This document shows, piece after piece, positions 25,501-36,371 of a stretch of 64,000 bases of DNA. A program made the translations under genes and the position numbers. Source of the DNA: Cinclus cinclus (taxonomy: Eukaryota; Chordata; Aves; Passeriformes; Cinclidae). How positions within the stretch are numbered: position 1 is the stretch's first letter; each line of letters starts with the position of its first letter. The stretch lies in NCBI RefSeq assembly GCF_963662255.1, contig NC_085047.1:10904347-10968346 (forward strand). The letters run 5' to 3'. The notes beneath the pieces were generated by a model. The model saw nothing but the letters and a program-made list of their open reading frames with translations, was not told the DNA's origin and ran no database searches.

Positions 25501-28500
25501 GAGGAAACGCTCCTCCCAGAGTGCTTCTGGCTCCCAGCGCTCACCGTGGCACCTCTGCTGCACGGACACTTTTAGAGCTGCTGGCCCCGCTGCACCACGG
25601 TTCAAACAAAGAGCGGCTAAGAAAGTACAGCATTCTATAACTGGCATTTACAGCATCGGCCTTGGACTCCTAATCTTTACCAGACGGGCACACAAATCAA
25701 TCTATCAGCTCATAAAGGTATGCTTTTTAACCTCCAAAACAGATGGGATTGGCCAGAAACGTCTGGCATGTCAAACTGCTAATCACAGCTGCCCTTTGCA
25801 CAAAATAACCCACTTAAGTTGAGGCATGGTTGCACTGTAACAGACATTAGTCTGTGGGAAACCCATTTAACTGTCACACACTCCCGCCACTCTTGCTCTC
25901 CCTTAATTAAGCCTAATGCCTTATGCTTTGACCTTTTGTTCTAGCCTATTAACCCTATCTAGTACAAGTTCAAATATGTTAAACCTAAAAGTTTGCTTTT
26001 GGTATTAAACGCCAAGCTACAGAAGGATTGAGGGATGCCTCTCTACCCTGCAAGTTATCAACCCCTGTAATAGTCCCCAAAGACAAAACCCGTCCAAACA
26101 CTAATCCGTTAAACAACAAAAAAAAAAAACGGAGTTTCTTCCACTGGCATAGCCTACTTTTTCCTTTTCAGAGGAGAGAGGAGGGTGAAGAAAAAAAAAC
26201 ATGCAAAACTTCTGCTAGCAACTTCATATCCTCAGGCTTTTGGGCTTTTCCAACAAGAAAAGCACATGCTATCAGCCAAGATCATACTGCCCTCATTTGC
26301 TGTTTTCTGAAACCCATCATTAAAAATAAGACATAATTGGTTTACAGTGACCAATCTCTCCTCAATTAAAGGCTGCTTCTGCCAACCCTCCTCACACTGA
26401 GTCACCATCTTGTTTTTTTGACAAGATAGTTATGCTTACTATTAGTCTGTAACTCTCATCTGCATCTCCAGGTGAGCTGCATCCTTTGAAGCTTCTCAGA
26501 CTTGCACAGACTTAAAGACATCATTTATTCATTCTTGCTACACACTTCTCCTTTCATGCAAGCTTAACTAAAGCATGGCTGCCTTCTGCTCCACTATACT
26601 TTAATTCACTAAGGTTACACAGCATCAGCAAAACCAGCAGATATGTTTCTAAAGCAGTACTCTTTCGGAGAAAGTCTACCCTAAGGGTCCAGAACTCTGA
26701 CTTAAACAAGAACTCTTAATTCCAGTGAAAATAACAAACCTCTGATCAAGACACTACTGCAATCCACAATAAAGCTATTTATGTATGCAAGCAAGCTTGG
26801 TATACCAGCAGAGGTATTCCACAATTAGTGTTCATAGCTAGTAAGCAAACCTATTCCCCACTCCAAAAAAACAATGATGACTGCCCATAACTGCCTTATA
26901 ACACAGGTTAGGAACAGAAAACAGAATGCAAACTGCGTGGGGATTACCAGCCATGTATACACTGACAACCACGTTCCCAAATCTTTAGCTTAACCACTCT
27001 ACTGATAAGTTGAACACTTGGTGCAACATCCTTGTTTACAGCTTATGCTTCTGTAACTCTGACTAAACAGAACTCCTTTAAAAAAGAGGAAACAATCTTG
27101 AACCAAAGCTTTGAATTACTTTAACTGTGTTTGAAAATGTGGAAGATTTCAATAGGCTTGTTGCCACAAAAGCCACTGTCTACTAAGTTCTATTAAAGCT
27201 GTATAAGAGACCATCTGCTGCTGATCACAACAATTCTCCAGTTTTAAATTGCTAATTAATTAATTATGTTTTAATTCCAAAGTGCTTGTCTTACTGATTC
27301 TGAGACCAGCAAGTAATACCATTAACTTGTCTGTAAATACAATTGTTCTGACAACTATAAGATGCACTACAGCAACATTTAACTTCTTTTTTTGAAGAGA
27401 GAAACAGAAAAAACATTGTGGGGAAAAAATTGATCTCTAATCTCAGTTTCAGCTTATTTCCAAAGCACTGATTCTGGTTAAATCCAACTCCCCCCAGTTT
27501 AAAAAGTGCATATATTTTCTAATGATTTCACTTGGCTATATTTTCTTGTGCTAGAGAACCTCTAATAGCATTACACAGACCAACGTTGCACTCGAGTAAA
27601 GTCAAGCAACGCATGGATTTACTTAAAATAAATAAAAGAAAAATATATCCTTGCATCTGCAATCTGTGACATTACAACGGATATGAGAAGCTCTGCAGGC
27701 TGGGATTTGGTACGACTGCCTCCAGCTTCTAGACCTTCCCTACTAATGCTCACAAAAAGTTGCCACTGGAGGCAATGCAAATGAGTCCTAAGAGAGACCA
27801 GAAACAAAACAACAACTGCTTGTCAACCATTACATGCCCAAATTGTATTCTTTATGCTCATCAGCATTCTCAAGTTCTTAGGCACGCATGTAGGCCCACC
27901 GAGGACAGTGGGGCTACTCAAGTGAATAAAATGACTCACAAACCAAAGCACATATACATAAGCAATCACTGGACAACACTCGGGGAATTATTCCCTGGTA
28001 TCAAAGAAAAATAGGATTTAGGAAACGGGAACCAAGGGAGCAGATCCGAACAAAATGGCAGTGATGCTAAATGTCTACAAGCCATTGTAAAGTAATATCT
28101 AATAATGATTTTACTGTGACAGTCCCTTGCCACACAAGCTCAATTTGGATCTGTTTTATTTAAAAAATAAAGAGAGACTGTAACACATTAAGTGTTATTT
28201 AATCTTCTCTTTCACTCTGAAATTACATGTAAATCAAGTTCTTCACTATTTAGCTACCTCCCAAACAAGTGGGCTAAACCTTCAGAACTTAACAGAGAAT
28301 TAGACGGAAACAGTTCAGATGTCACAAAAATACTTCTTCTTCTTTAATCAGCACACATATTAAAAAAAACCCCACAACTCTTACAGTAAAGGAGAGGTAT
28401 TAACTTGAACATTTATCACTTCAAAACATGTAATAATCCTAAAGGCTTATACATGGCACACAGTTGTCTGACAGCTTTGGCAAGACAAAGAACAAAGCCC

Positions 28501-30033
28501 GAACCAAAGAGACAAGGTAAACAACCCAAACAAATTATTTACCTTGAATGTGGTTCCATTAGGAAAGCTCTTCCTTCAGGAGTCCAAGGATGCATTAATT
28601 TTCTTCCTCAAAATTTCATGCTTGATCTGAAAAGAACAGCAGAAATCCCCCTATGAAATTCTGCAAATCATTCTTGCCTCCCTAATAGGCCTTGATCTAC
28701 TTTCTTACTGTTGTTGCAACAGAAAGCAATGCTTTATTTTCATTAGTACAAACTGGAAATAACATGTTTATATCAGAAGAAATATGTAGTTCCAAACTTC
28801 AGAAATCAAAATCTTCCAGACAGAACCATGAGTAAAACTAGCAGAAACAACTCATGTTGTCTAGACTTGTACTAAGGGACATTATTCTGCAAGAACAAAA
28901 TCGACATTCAACTCTAAGCCAGAATCCTCTTTTCCTTCCTTTCATTCAAAAAACAGCTGTGACATGAAAGCCCTCCTTCCTATGTAATGGTTACTGCTTA
29001 ATATTTCAAACTTGCATGCACGAACATCAAAATCAGTTTTTAAAGAGCCTCTATTAATTTACACATACATAAGGAAATGACAAGAGTACAGTATAACAAG
29101 TGAGGGCAATGCTAAACACAACAAAATAAGTTAGAAAAAAATTAACTAGGAGAAATTGTAATATTTGCTTTTGAGAGATTTAAAAATAGCATATAACACT
29201 ATTTCATTTTAGTTAGAGAATGTTACCCATTACAATCACAACCTTAAAAGTTGTTCTTCTCAGCACTTGTCTATTATTAAGTGAAATATTGCTAAAGGTT
29301 GCAAACTTACAAATAGCCAGATCATTTTTATTTCTACTATTTCAGCCTTGTTTTGTTACAAGCTTCACTATTAAACATTGTCAAGTCACCACCCAAGCAG
29401 CAAGCTTATTATGCATAGAGCCAACTTTAAATACAATAAAATACACTTTAAAAAATGAGAAAGAGTAGACTTTCTCTACCACTTAGCTGAACTTTCCCCT
29501 CCCTCCTTCTGCTTGGCAGTGGGTGAGTTCCTCTCCTTATTTCAACACCTTTAGCCTATGCTCCCACAAAAAAATGCACACAAAAGCTTTTTAAACACAG
29601 AATTCCTCTGGCACTGAGGACCCCACAGGTGGGTACGGGTGGGTAGAGGATAGAGAGGGAAGAGTGGGAAGTGTGTGTGCTGGGGGCACATTTCTCCCCC
29701 CACAGAACCACTTGGGTCCAAGCCAAATTAGGAAAACATCTAACTCTGGCCACTGCAACGTGCTTGCTAACTGGGAAAAAAATGCAGGTGTTGATCAAGG
29801 TCATCATCCAAAAACACCTATTCAAAGCTTTCAGGTACATGAAATAACAGCAGCGTGCTGGACTACTGCCAGCACCAAGACCCAACAAAGGATGCCCAAC
29901 AACAGAGCAAATTAAGCTGAAAAATAAGTAAATACCCTGGAATACTACATGCAGATGCCATTCTAAATCCTTCTTCATATACATCACAAAATGAAAAGGT
30001 AAGGGGTGCAATCCTCAAAATTTATATTCAATT

Positions 30034-30045
30034 GGGGGGGGGGGG
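30034..30045 (+). repeat. Poly-G run (12 G)
   Basis: A homopolymer of twelve G in AT-rich sequence. It is prone to slippage and to sequencing error. Confidence 0.9.
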
Positions 30046-33000
30046 AATCTACCATCACACTAAAAATTTACAGAGTAATGACACGTAATGACAAAGGTGC
30101 TAATAAACAGTTCAAAGCCTTCTCAATTCCATTTTACTGGAAGGGTAAATAAACTGGATGTGGAATGTTTCATGGACAATGAAAAACAGGATAAGAGGTC
30201 CCGAAATGCAGAAGAAAGCAGCACTATTAAAAAAAAATACTCATCTTTCCAAGCCACCTGAATTTGAGAAAAATATTTAATTCCAGTATCACTGCTCTAT
30301 ACTACAAATGTAGACAAAATGCTCTTCACCACCGACAAGTGGGCAAATTTAATCATTCCTACTTCCAAGAGAAGAAAGATTGCTCTATAGTAAGGAAAAA
30401 CACAAAACAAGGCATAAAAACCCATTCCATACAGTACTGCCATCAAGGTTCAACACATAGATGGGATTTCCTTTAGGTCAGCATTTGACAGTCTTTTTGT
30501 ATTGCTCCAAGTAACTGCAAAAGGTTTATGAGATTTCAGTGAAAAGACAACAACAGAATTTTTTTATTTCTGGGAAAAAATCCATATTCCTTCAATATGT
30601 TTTAAAAATTGAGGAGAGGGAAAAAAATAAAACCTCTTATAGAATAGTATTTTATTCCCAAACACTTCACATCTGAACCACTTGCTTTACACACCTTACA
30701 GTTTTTGAAGTGATGATTTGTGCTGTTTTATGGACTACCAAATGCAGGATAGGTGATAACACAAACACCACCAACAAGGCCATCTCCTGGACCAAGAACC
30801 ATCACTTCTTTCTACACCTGAGGCAAACCCTGCTTTTGACATCACTGAAAACACCTTTTCAGTTCACTTCCCCTCTCTCTTTTCACAGTGGGATAGGGCA
30901 CAGAGAAGAAGCAGAAAGCAGGTAGCTATGAATCTTAAAGTTTGCTATGGAAAAAGAACAAGAATAACAACTCTAGGACCAATGAGAACAAAAATACTGC
31001 TCACCTGTGAGCAAGACTTACTGCTTGGACACATTTCAACACAGAACTCCATGGACTATTTTTTGGGGCAAATTAAATAATCCCTTATTTGTTTTCAAAG
31101 AATAGTTTCATCCTAGACTGCAACACATTTTACATCTGGCACCTGATCTCTCAACAAGGACTCCCTCACAACTTCCTTTCTTGAGAGGAAGATCACCTCC
31201 ACAGAAGTTTTTCCCAACACCGAGTTTTCTTTCCTACATTAAACTCACCGTCTCAGAAACTGGTGACTAAAACAGAAGATCTGGAGCTTCTGCTTTTAAT
31301 TTGATTTTGTCTACAAGCAAAATTGGTTTTCCTCTGCTGAAGGCAATAGTATTTAAAAATATAAGTATGAAAACAAAATTTCACTCAAGACAGGCAATTA
31401 AACAAGAGCAATGAGCTCCAATAACAATTTAAGTATGAGGAGACAATGCCAGGAGGGGTTTGACCCAAGCTAAGATGTCTAGCAACTGCTTCTTCCCCTT
31501 TCTACACATGAATATTTTTTTGCATGAGTTTTAGTTTCTATTCTCCTTCTTCAACCATCAAGCCAAGTGACCTGCAACAGACAGCCAAATAAATTACCAA
31601 ATTAATTCTTTCAAGTGCTAAATAGGTCTGCAAGCATTTCCAAGTATCTGAAATAAATAATCCAGAAACCCTAAAGAGCAGGCATCCATTTTACCGAAAG
31701 AGTCCCTCTGCCCACTTTTCCCAAGGAATATCTTCCCACTGGGAAACACATGAGTTTTCATGTGATCCCAGATGTTCACCCAGAAGTACTCGCTGCCAGT
31801 CCTTGCATGCTGTTTTCTGATTCCGTGTTTTCCAAAGCAACTGGTGAATCCCTAACACTAAAATGTCCAAAAGCAATGCCACAACCCTGTTTGAACACTT
31901 TCCCCCAGTTCTTCCCCCTCTCTGCTGCAGGCAGGCTGGCACAGCTCAGAGTTACTGTTCTTATCGTTTTGGCCTGCTGGCAGGAAGAAAGAGCAAACCA
32001 CAAATGCTGGTACCATTAACCTTTTTGTCTTTAGCTCAAGACTGTTTAGACAGACTGTCAAATTTAGGCTTTCTATCTTTTTTGTACATTTATGCATATT
32101 CTTTCACACCTCCTCCTCTTGTTCAGGCTTCATTCTCTACCTACACACCTTTCTGCTTGTTTGACATTGCCTGTCCTCCTGAGCAGCAATGATCTACACT
32201 TCAAAATTTGCACTTCTTGTCCCAAAAGGGTATTTATCCTTTTTAATCCATAAAATAGATATCCTATTAACCCTGCCTCCTGCTCATCACCCAACCCATG
32301 GCTCAGCAGGTGGGACATGAGCCCTGCCAGCCCCACAGCACGAGAGGGCAGCCACCAAAGCCCCTCCCTGGAAAAGGGGCTTGTGCTCCCAAACCAGGCA
32401 CCCAGCTGGGAAACCCACACTCTCTTCTGGATCCCCTCCACTCCCTGTACATTCACATACAGGAAAAAGAAACACAGCCATAAGCCTTTGGAGGTTTGAG
32501 GTACAAGCAAGCTCTGAAGAGCTATTCTCAAATGATAATTCACAAAAATCTTCTGGTCTTCATGTGTTCTCTGATAGCCTGCAAGGAGGTGTCAAGCACA
32601 GCCCCAGAGCAGGACAGCTGACTGGGGGAAATGCAACTCCCTGGCTTTGCCTTGGACAAGTTTATACATGTGCTCAGCACAAGGCAAAACAGGGCTTATC
32701 TTTTATTATAGTCGTGTCCCGCACTGTCACTGGTAAAATTAACAATGCTCTCAGTGCTAATGATAATAAAGCTGGCATTTCATAAACTTTTTGCCAATGT
32801 TCAAAGCCTGAAAAATAGAGTTAGCTCTGAAGATACAAAACAAGCTTTAAGCAAGCAAGGCTTCATCAATTCTTTTAAGCAAATCCTGCAGCAAGCAAAA
32901 CTACAGGCAAATACGAGCACCATAAAGTTAATTCACGTTTGAGTTCTACAATCTTTACTGAATCACTTATTTTTTTTTTCTTGATGTCATTTACAGAACA

Positions 33001-34423
33001 AATTTACCCCAAACACAACTATCAAACAGTGCAGGTGATACAGCCACTGATTAGATCACCCTTTTAAGTTTACGATATAAAAACATTATTTACTTCTACT
33101 TCTTTATCAACACAGTTTTTATGACTATAATAAATTTTGGTTAGCACATCTTTCACTTTAGAAAGAGAAACAAGTACAGGGAGCAGAGAAGAAAAGCATA
33201 TTTTCATCTGCAATTTTCTGCCAAAAGAAGGGGGAAAAAAGCCAAAAACCTCAATCCAGCACGGTTTGGCATTTGACTGCATGTTGTATTCTGTGCATGC
33301 ATGGCCTGCAAAAACCTGAAAGCCACTGATAGATAGCTCTTGCTCATTAGATAACCCAGAAGCACAGGCTGGTCCAGCAGCAGGTCAGATTTCACCCCTG
33401 CACAAAACATGCAGTCACTACTCCTCACCTCCATCGCACTCGCAGAACACAATCACCCTTACATCTGCATTTCACTCATGACTAACTTGCTGTCTCGCTT
33501 TAGAGTCCACGTCAACTCTGTCTCAGGAGACCACTGACAGAACAACAAGTCAAACTTCTCGACTGCAAGTTTAGGAAGACAGCTGCCTCAGACAGCAAAA
33601 ACCCCAAAAGCTGCCTGAACACTGCTCTCGATGAGAGCTTCTGCCTTCCAAGACGTTAGCTACTGATGCCCATAGAGTAGAATTACTCAGATGCCATTGA
33701 ATCTGATCCCAACCACAAGATATCCTCAGCTCAGAGAGCTTTTGTCATCTGGCATCTTAATGTGTCACTCTCTCATGCGTTCAGTCAGCCCTACAAGCAG
33801 TAAATTGCATTTGTGTATTAACGAAAATGTTTCCTACTCGCTGTAGAATACTACCCCCTTTACACAAGTGACTGCTTCCTCCCCATAGGTCTTCGCAGAT
33901 TGGATTCGCACTCTTTGTTAAATAAAGCTTTACGGTATCTCTGAACATTTATAGTGCCATGACTCAGTTAAATTCTAATCAGCCTGTGAGCTGTCTGACA
34001 CTGCAGCAGGTCCCCTCAAAATAAAACAAGGAATAATATAGACTCCAGATTCCAGAGAGATGAGGCAAAAGAGGACAACCTCCACTTCAGCCTTCTTAAC
34101 AACAACATAATCCCAAAGCCAGAAATCCCACTGTTTTTTACCAACACCTTCAACACGTGTCAAGCATTTTAGCTGAATCCTTCTTTAAATTAAAAGCCAA
34201 GTAAACGACCAGGATACACAAGACAGAAGAAAGGTGACGCACAGACACAACGCTGTCCCTGTTTTGCCCATACTACGTTTCCTTAGGTTTCACTACCTTC
34301 CAACTTAATCACCCACTGACACTTGGAAAGAAGAACCTCTAACAACGCCGTTCCGTAGGGAAAAACGGAGGGTGGAAGTGGCGGAGAAGAAATTTTAAAA
34401 ATCACCTTTAGAGGGCTTCGGGG

Positions 34424-34456
<33 letters not shown>

Positions 34457-34492
34457 AAAAAAAAAACCAACAAAAAAAAAAAAAAAAAAAAA
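34424..34492 (+). repeat. (AC)n followed by two long poly-A runs
   Basis: Ten AC units (34,424-34,443) are followed by A22 (34,445-34,466) and A21 (34,472-34,492), separated by a few C. The block sits immediately at the left edge of the CpG island. On the minus strand this is a T-rich/GT tract just downstream of the putative first exon. Confidence 0.95.
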
Positions 34493-34733
34493 CACGTCTG
34501 GAAAAGTAACCTTTAGTCTAGAAGGGAAACAGCGACGTCCCTAAGGAGCCCGAAGCGATGAGAAGGCATCTTTGGGGGGCGCAGGGAGCCGAGCCCGAGC
34601 CGCGGCCGAGCGGCGGCAGCCCCGGGCTGGCTGCGGGCCCGCAGGTGGCGGCGGGCGGGCAGCGCCAGGTCCGGGGAGGCGGCGGGGGCGGCGTGGCCTT
34701 GCCCGCAGCCCCGGGAGCGAGGCCGGGCCCCGC

Positions 34734-34753
34734 GCCGCCGCCGCCGCCGCCGC
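34734..34753 (-). repeat. CGG/GCC trinucleotide repeat in the CpG island
   Basis: About seven GCC units on the plus strand, read as CGG on the minus strand. It is typical of 5' untranslated GC-rich leaders and of potentially length-variable loci. With transcription leftward from a start near 35.1-35.4 kb, it would lie at the start of the intron or in an extended first exon. Confidence 0.85.
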
Positions 34754-35077
34754 GCACCGAGCGAGCGGCCCCGGGGATCGCTGGCTCCGGGAGGGGCAGC
34801 GCGGGGTCCCCGCGAAAGGGGGGCCCCGGCGTGCGGCCGGCGCTCGCCGAAACGCTCGCGGCTCCCGGGGGGGACGGACTAGTAACTTTTCCTTTCCGGC
34901 GGCTCCCCCAGACCCACCGCGGCCGGAAAACTTTCCGCCCGCACCGCGGGTGCCGCTGGGCGGGCGCTGCCGCCGCCGCGCCGGGCTCACCCCGGCATTG
35001 TTCCCCGGTGCCGCCGCCCGGCACGGCGCGGCCCCGGCCCGCCCCGCTCGGCCATTTCCCCGGCGGAACAGCGCCGC

Positions 35078-35084
35078 ACTCACC
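35078..35084 (-). other. Candidate first-exon splice donor
   Basis: On the minus strand the sequence reads GCGGG|GTGAGTGCG, with the exon ending at 35,084 and the intron starting at 35,083. It has the full GTGAGT donor consensus and lies within the CpG island where a first exon would be expected. Alternatives are the GTGAGC near 34,989 and the GTAAGT near 35,729. No transcript evidence is available. Confidence 0.35.
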
Positions 35085-35790
35085 CCGCAGCCGCCGCGGC
35101 TCCGCCCGGGCGGGCTGCCCGAGCCCCCCGCAGCCGCTCCGGCCGCAGCCGCCGAGCACGCCGCCCCGGTACCGCGGCCGGTCCCGGCGCTGAGCTCCGG
35201 GGAAGCGGCGGCTGCCGGAGCCGAGGCGGGCGGTGGGATCCCCGCGGCCGGAGGACAGGACGGGGCTGGACAGGGCAGGACGCGCCGCCTCCCGCCACCC
35301 CCGAGCCCGCGCGTCCCCCCCCCCGCCCCGCGCATCCCCGCGCACATACAGGGCGAGCCGAGCTCCGCTGCGCTGCTCTCCGCGGCTCGGGGCTCTGCTG
35401 CAATGCCTGCGAGGCTGACTTTCAAAGCCTAACCCGCAGCCGCGATCCTCCCTCTCCGCCTTCCACCTCGCCCGCCGCGGCGCAGCCCGGCCCCTCCCCG
35501 CGCCGCGCCATTCATCTCTCCAGCCAAGTTTCTTAACCCTTTGGTAACCTCCCGGCAGGACGCAGGGAGGGATGCGGGCATTCCGGGATGCGCCCCCCGC
35601 CCCGCCCGGCGCGGCGAGGGCAGGGCAGGGCAGGGCCGGGCGGCCGCGCCGCGCGTACGCGAATCCCATCCCCTCCTGCCGTCTCCAATTAATCCCACTG
35701 AAGTCGCGGAGCTCCCGGGAAACAAACTTACGAGCCCCAGCACCGGAGGACCCGTATCTAATGAAAACGGCAGTGGCTTAAAAATAACAC

Positions 35791-35822
35791 TTTTTTTTTG
35801 TTTGTTTGTTTGGTTTTTTTTC
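35791..35822. repeat. T-rich tract with TTTG units
   Basis: A low-complexity run of T with GTTT units, forming the AT-rich gap between the main CpG island and the second GC lobe. Confidence 0.85.
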
Positions 35823-35950
35823 TTTCATTTTTCCTTTCCCCTTTCGGCGGCTTTGCAATAATAGGGGGGGAGGGAGGGCGCTTCTAGTGTCGTCGATTTA
35901 GAGCTTATGTTTTCAGCCTTTCCTCCGAAAAAACATGCGCCAGAAACTTT

Positions 35951-36014
35951 AATACTACTACTATTATTATTGTTGTTATTGTTATTATTATTATTATTAC
36001 TACTACTACTGCTA
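35951..36014. repeat. Trinucleotide array (TAC/TAT/TTG units)
   Basis: About 64 bases of three-base units: CTA/ACT, then ATT, GTT, ATT and ACT again. In one plus frame this reads as a long poly-leucine run, and on the minus strand as poly-asparagine. Neither is supported as coding. Unit composition changes along the array, so it has accumulated interruptions. Confidence 0.9.
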
Positions 36015-36029
36015 TTCCGAAGGAAAAAC

Positions 36030-36310
36030 CAGGATGCTCCCGGCACCTGCGGCCGCTCCCGGGCGGCGCTGCCCCCGCCCGCCCCGGCCGCGGCCCTGCC
36101 GGCTCCCGGCACGTCTCCTTATCCCCGGCCCCAGCTTCCCAGGCCACCGGGAGCAGGGAGCATCCCTGCCGGCTCCCGGCACGTCTCCTTATCCCCGGCC
36201 CCAGCTTCCCAGGCCACCGGGAGCAGGGAGCATCCCTGCCGGCTCTGCCAGGGCGCCCGGCGGTCCCTGTGCCGCGGGGGAAGGAGGGCAGGCAGGGCAG
36301 ACCGGCTCAT
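36030..36310. promoter_or_regulatory. Second GC-rich lobe of the CpG island
   Basis: A GC-rich, CpG-dense segment separated from the main island by about 270 bases of AT-rich repeats. Half of it consists of the 70-bp tandem duplication. Just beyond, at 36,332-36,350, are a CACGTG E-box and a TATA-like ATAAATA. Either this is the upstream shore of the same promoter or a start region for divergent plus-strand transcription; the sequence does not say which. Confidence 0.55.
36094..36245. repeat. Perfect 70-bp tandem duplication (about 2.2 copies)
   Basis: The unit beginning CCCTGCCGGCTCCCGGCACG occupies 36,094-36,163 and is repeated without a single difference at 36,164-36,233. A third, partial copy of about 12 bases follows. 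Zero divergence means a very recent duplication, an expanding minisatellite or an assembly artefact. Confidence 0.97.
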
Positions 36311-36354
36311 CGAAGCCAAGCTGTCTGATGCCCACGTGGCAGATAAATACAGTT

Positions 36355-36371
36355 GGGGGGGGGAGGGGGGG
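36355..36371 (+). repeat. G-rich run
   Basis: Nine G, one A and seven G at the right edge of the GC lobe. It could contribute to quadruplex structure, but is also a site of sequencing difficulty. Confidence 0.9.

Larger units (their letters stand above)
15378..34423. other. Long AT-rich non-coding stretch, probable first intron of a minus-strand gene
   Basis: About 19 kb without a recognisable exon, transposon with known ends, or RNA gene. Simple tracts are a poly-A/CAA tract at 18,026-18,050, a (CAAA)n tract at 22,512-22,561, a run of 12 T at 23,463-23,474 and a run of 12 G at 30,034-30,045. A somewhat GC-rich patch at 25,320-25,600 is open on both strands, as is one at 32,280-32,420, but neither shows a known domain. 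The homeodomain-motif-rich stretch near 27,240-27,350 (repeated TTAAT, ACAATTG) could be regulatory. The gene assignment is inference from the promoter island to the right. Confidence 0.45.
34545..35760 (-). promoter_or_regulatory. CpG island; probable promoter and first exon of an unidentified gene
   Basis: About 1.2 kb of very GC-rich, CpG-dense sequence, in contrast with the surrounding DNA. It contains GC-box-like GGGCGG elements, G-quadruplex-capable runs near 34,674-34,695, a CGG/GCC repeat, a C-run near 35,316-35,329, a CCAAT at about 35,686 and no obvious TATA box. Islands of this type mark promoters of broadly expressed or developmental vertebrate genes. The best splice-donor matches are on the minus strand: GTGAGT at 35,083-35,078, GTGAGC near 34,989-34,984 and GTAAGT near 35,729. 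Transcription is therefore more likely leftward. Open frames up to 383 codons run on both strands but are expected from the lack of stop codons in GC-rich DNA, and none looks like a known protein. The gene cannot be named. Strand is inference, and a bidirectional promoter is equally possible. Confidence 0.8.

Noticed and set aside
25154..25647. Overlapping 96-136 codon frames on both strands
   Set aside because: They occur in a locally GC-rich patch, are open on both strands and show no known family or splice context.
34518..35669. Open frames up to 383 codons on the minus strand and 286 on the plus strand in the CpG island
   Set aside because: Both strands and several frames are open at once, as expected where GC-rich DNA lacks stop codons. 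The products are Ala/Gly/Pro/Arg-rich without any known domain.
36094..36245. CRISPR-like or phage-type direct repeats
   Set aside because: The copies are contiguous with no spacers and lie in a vertebrate CpG island, so this is a tandem duplication.
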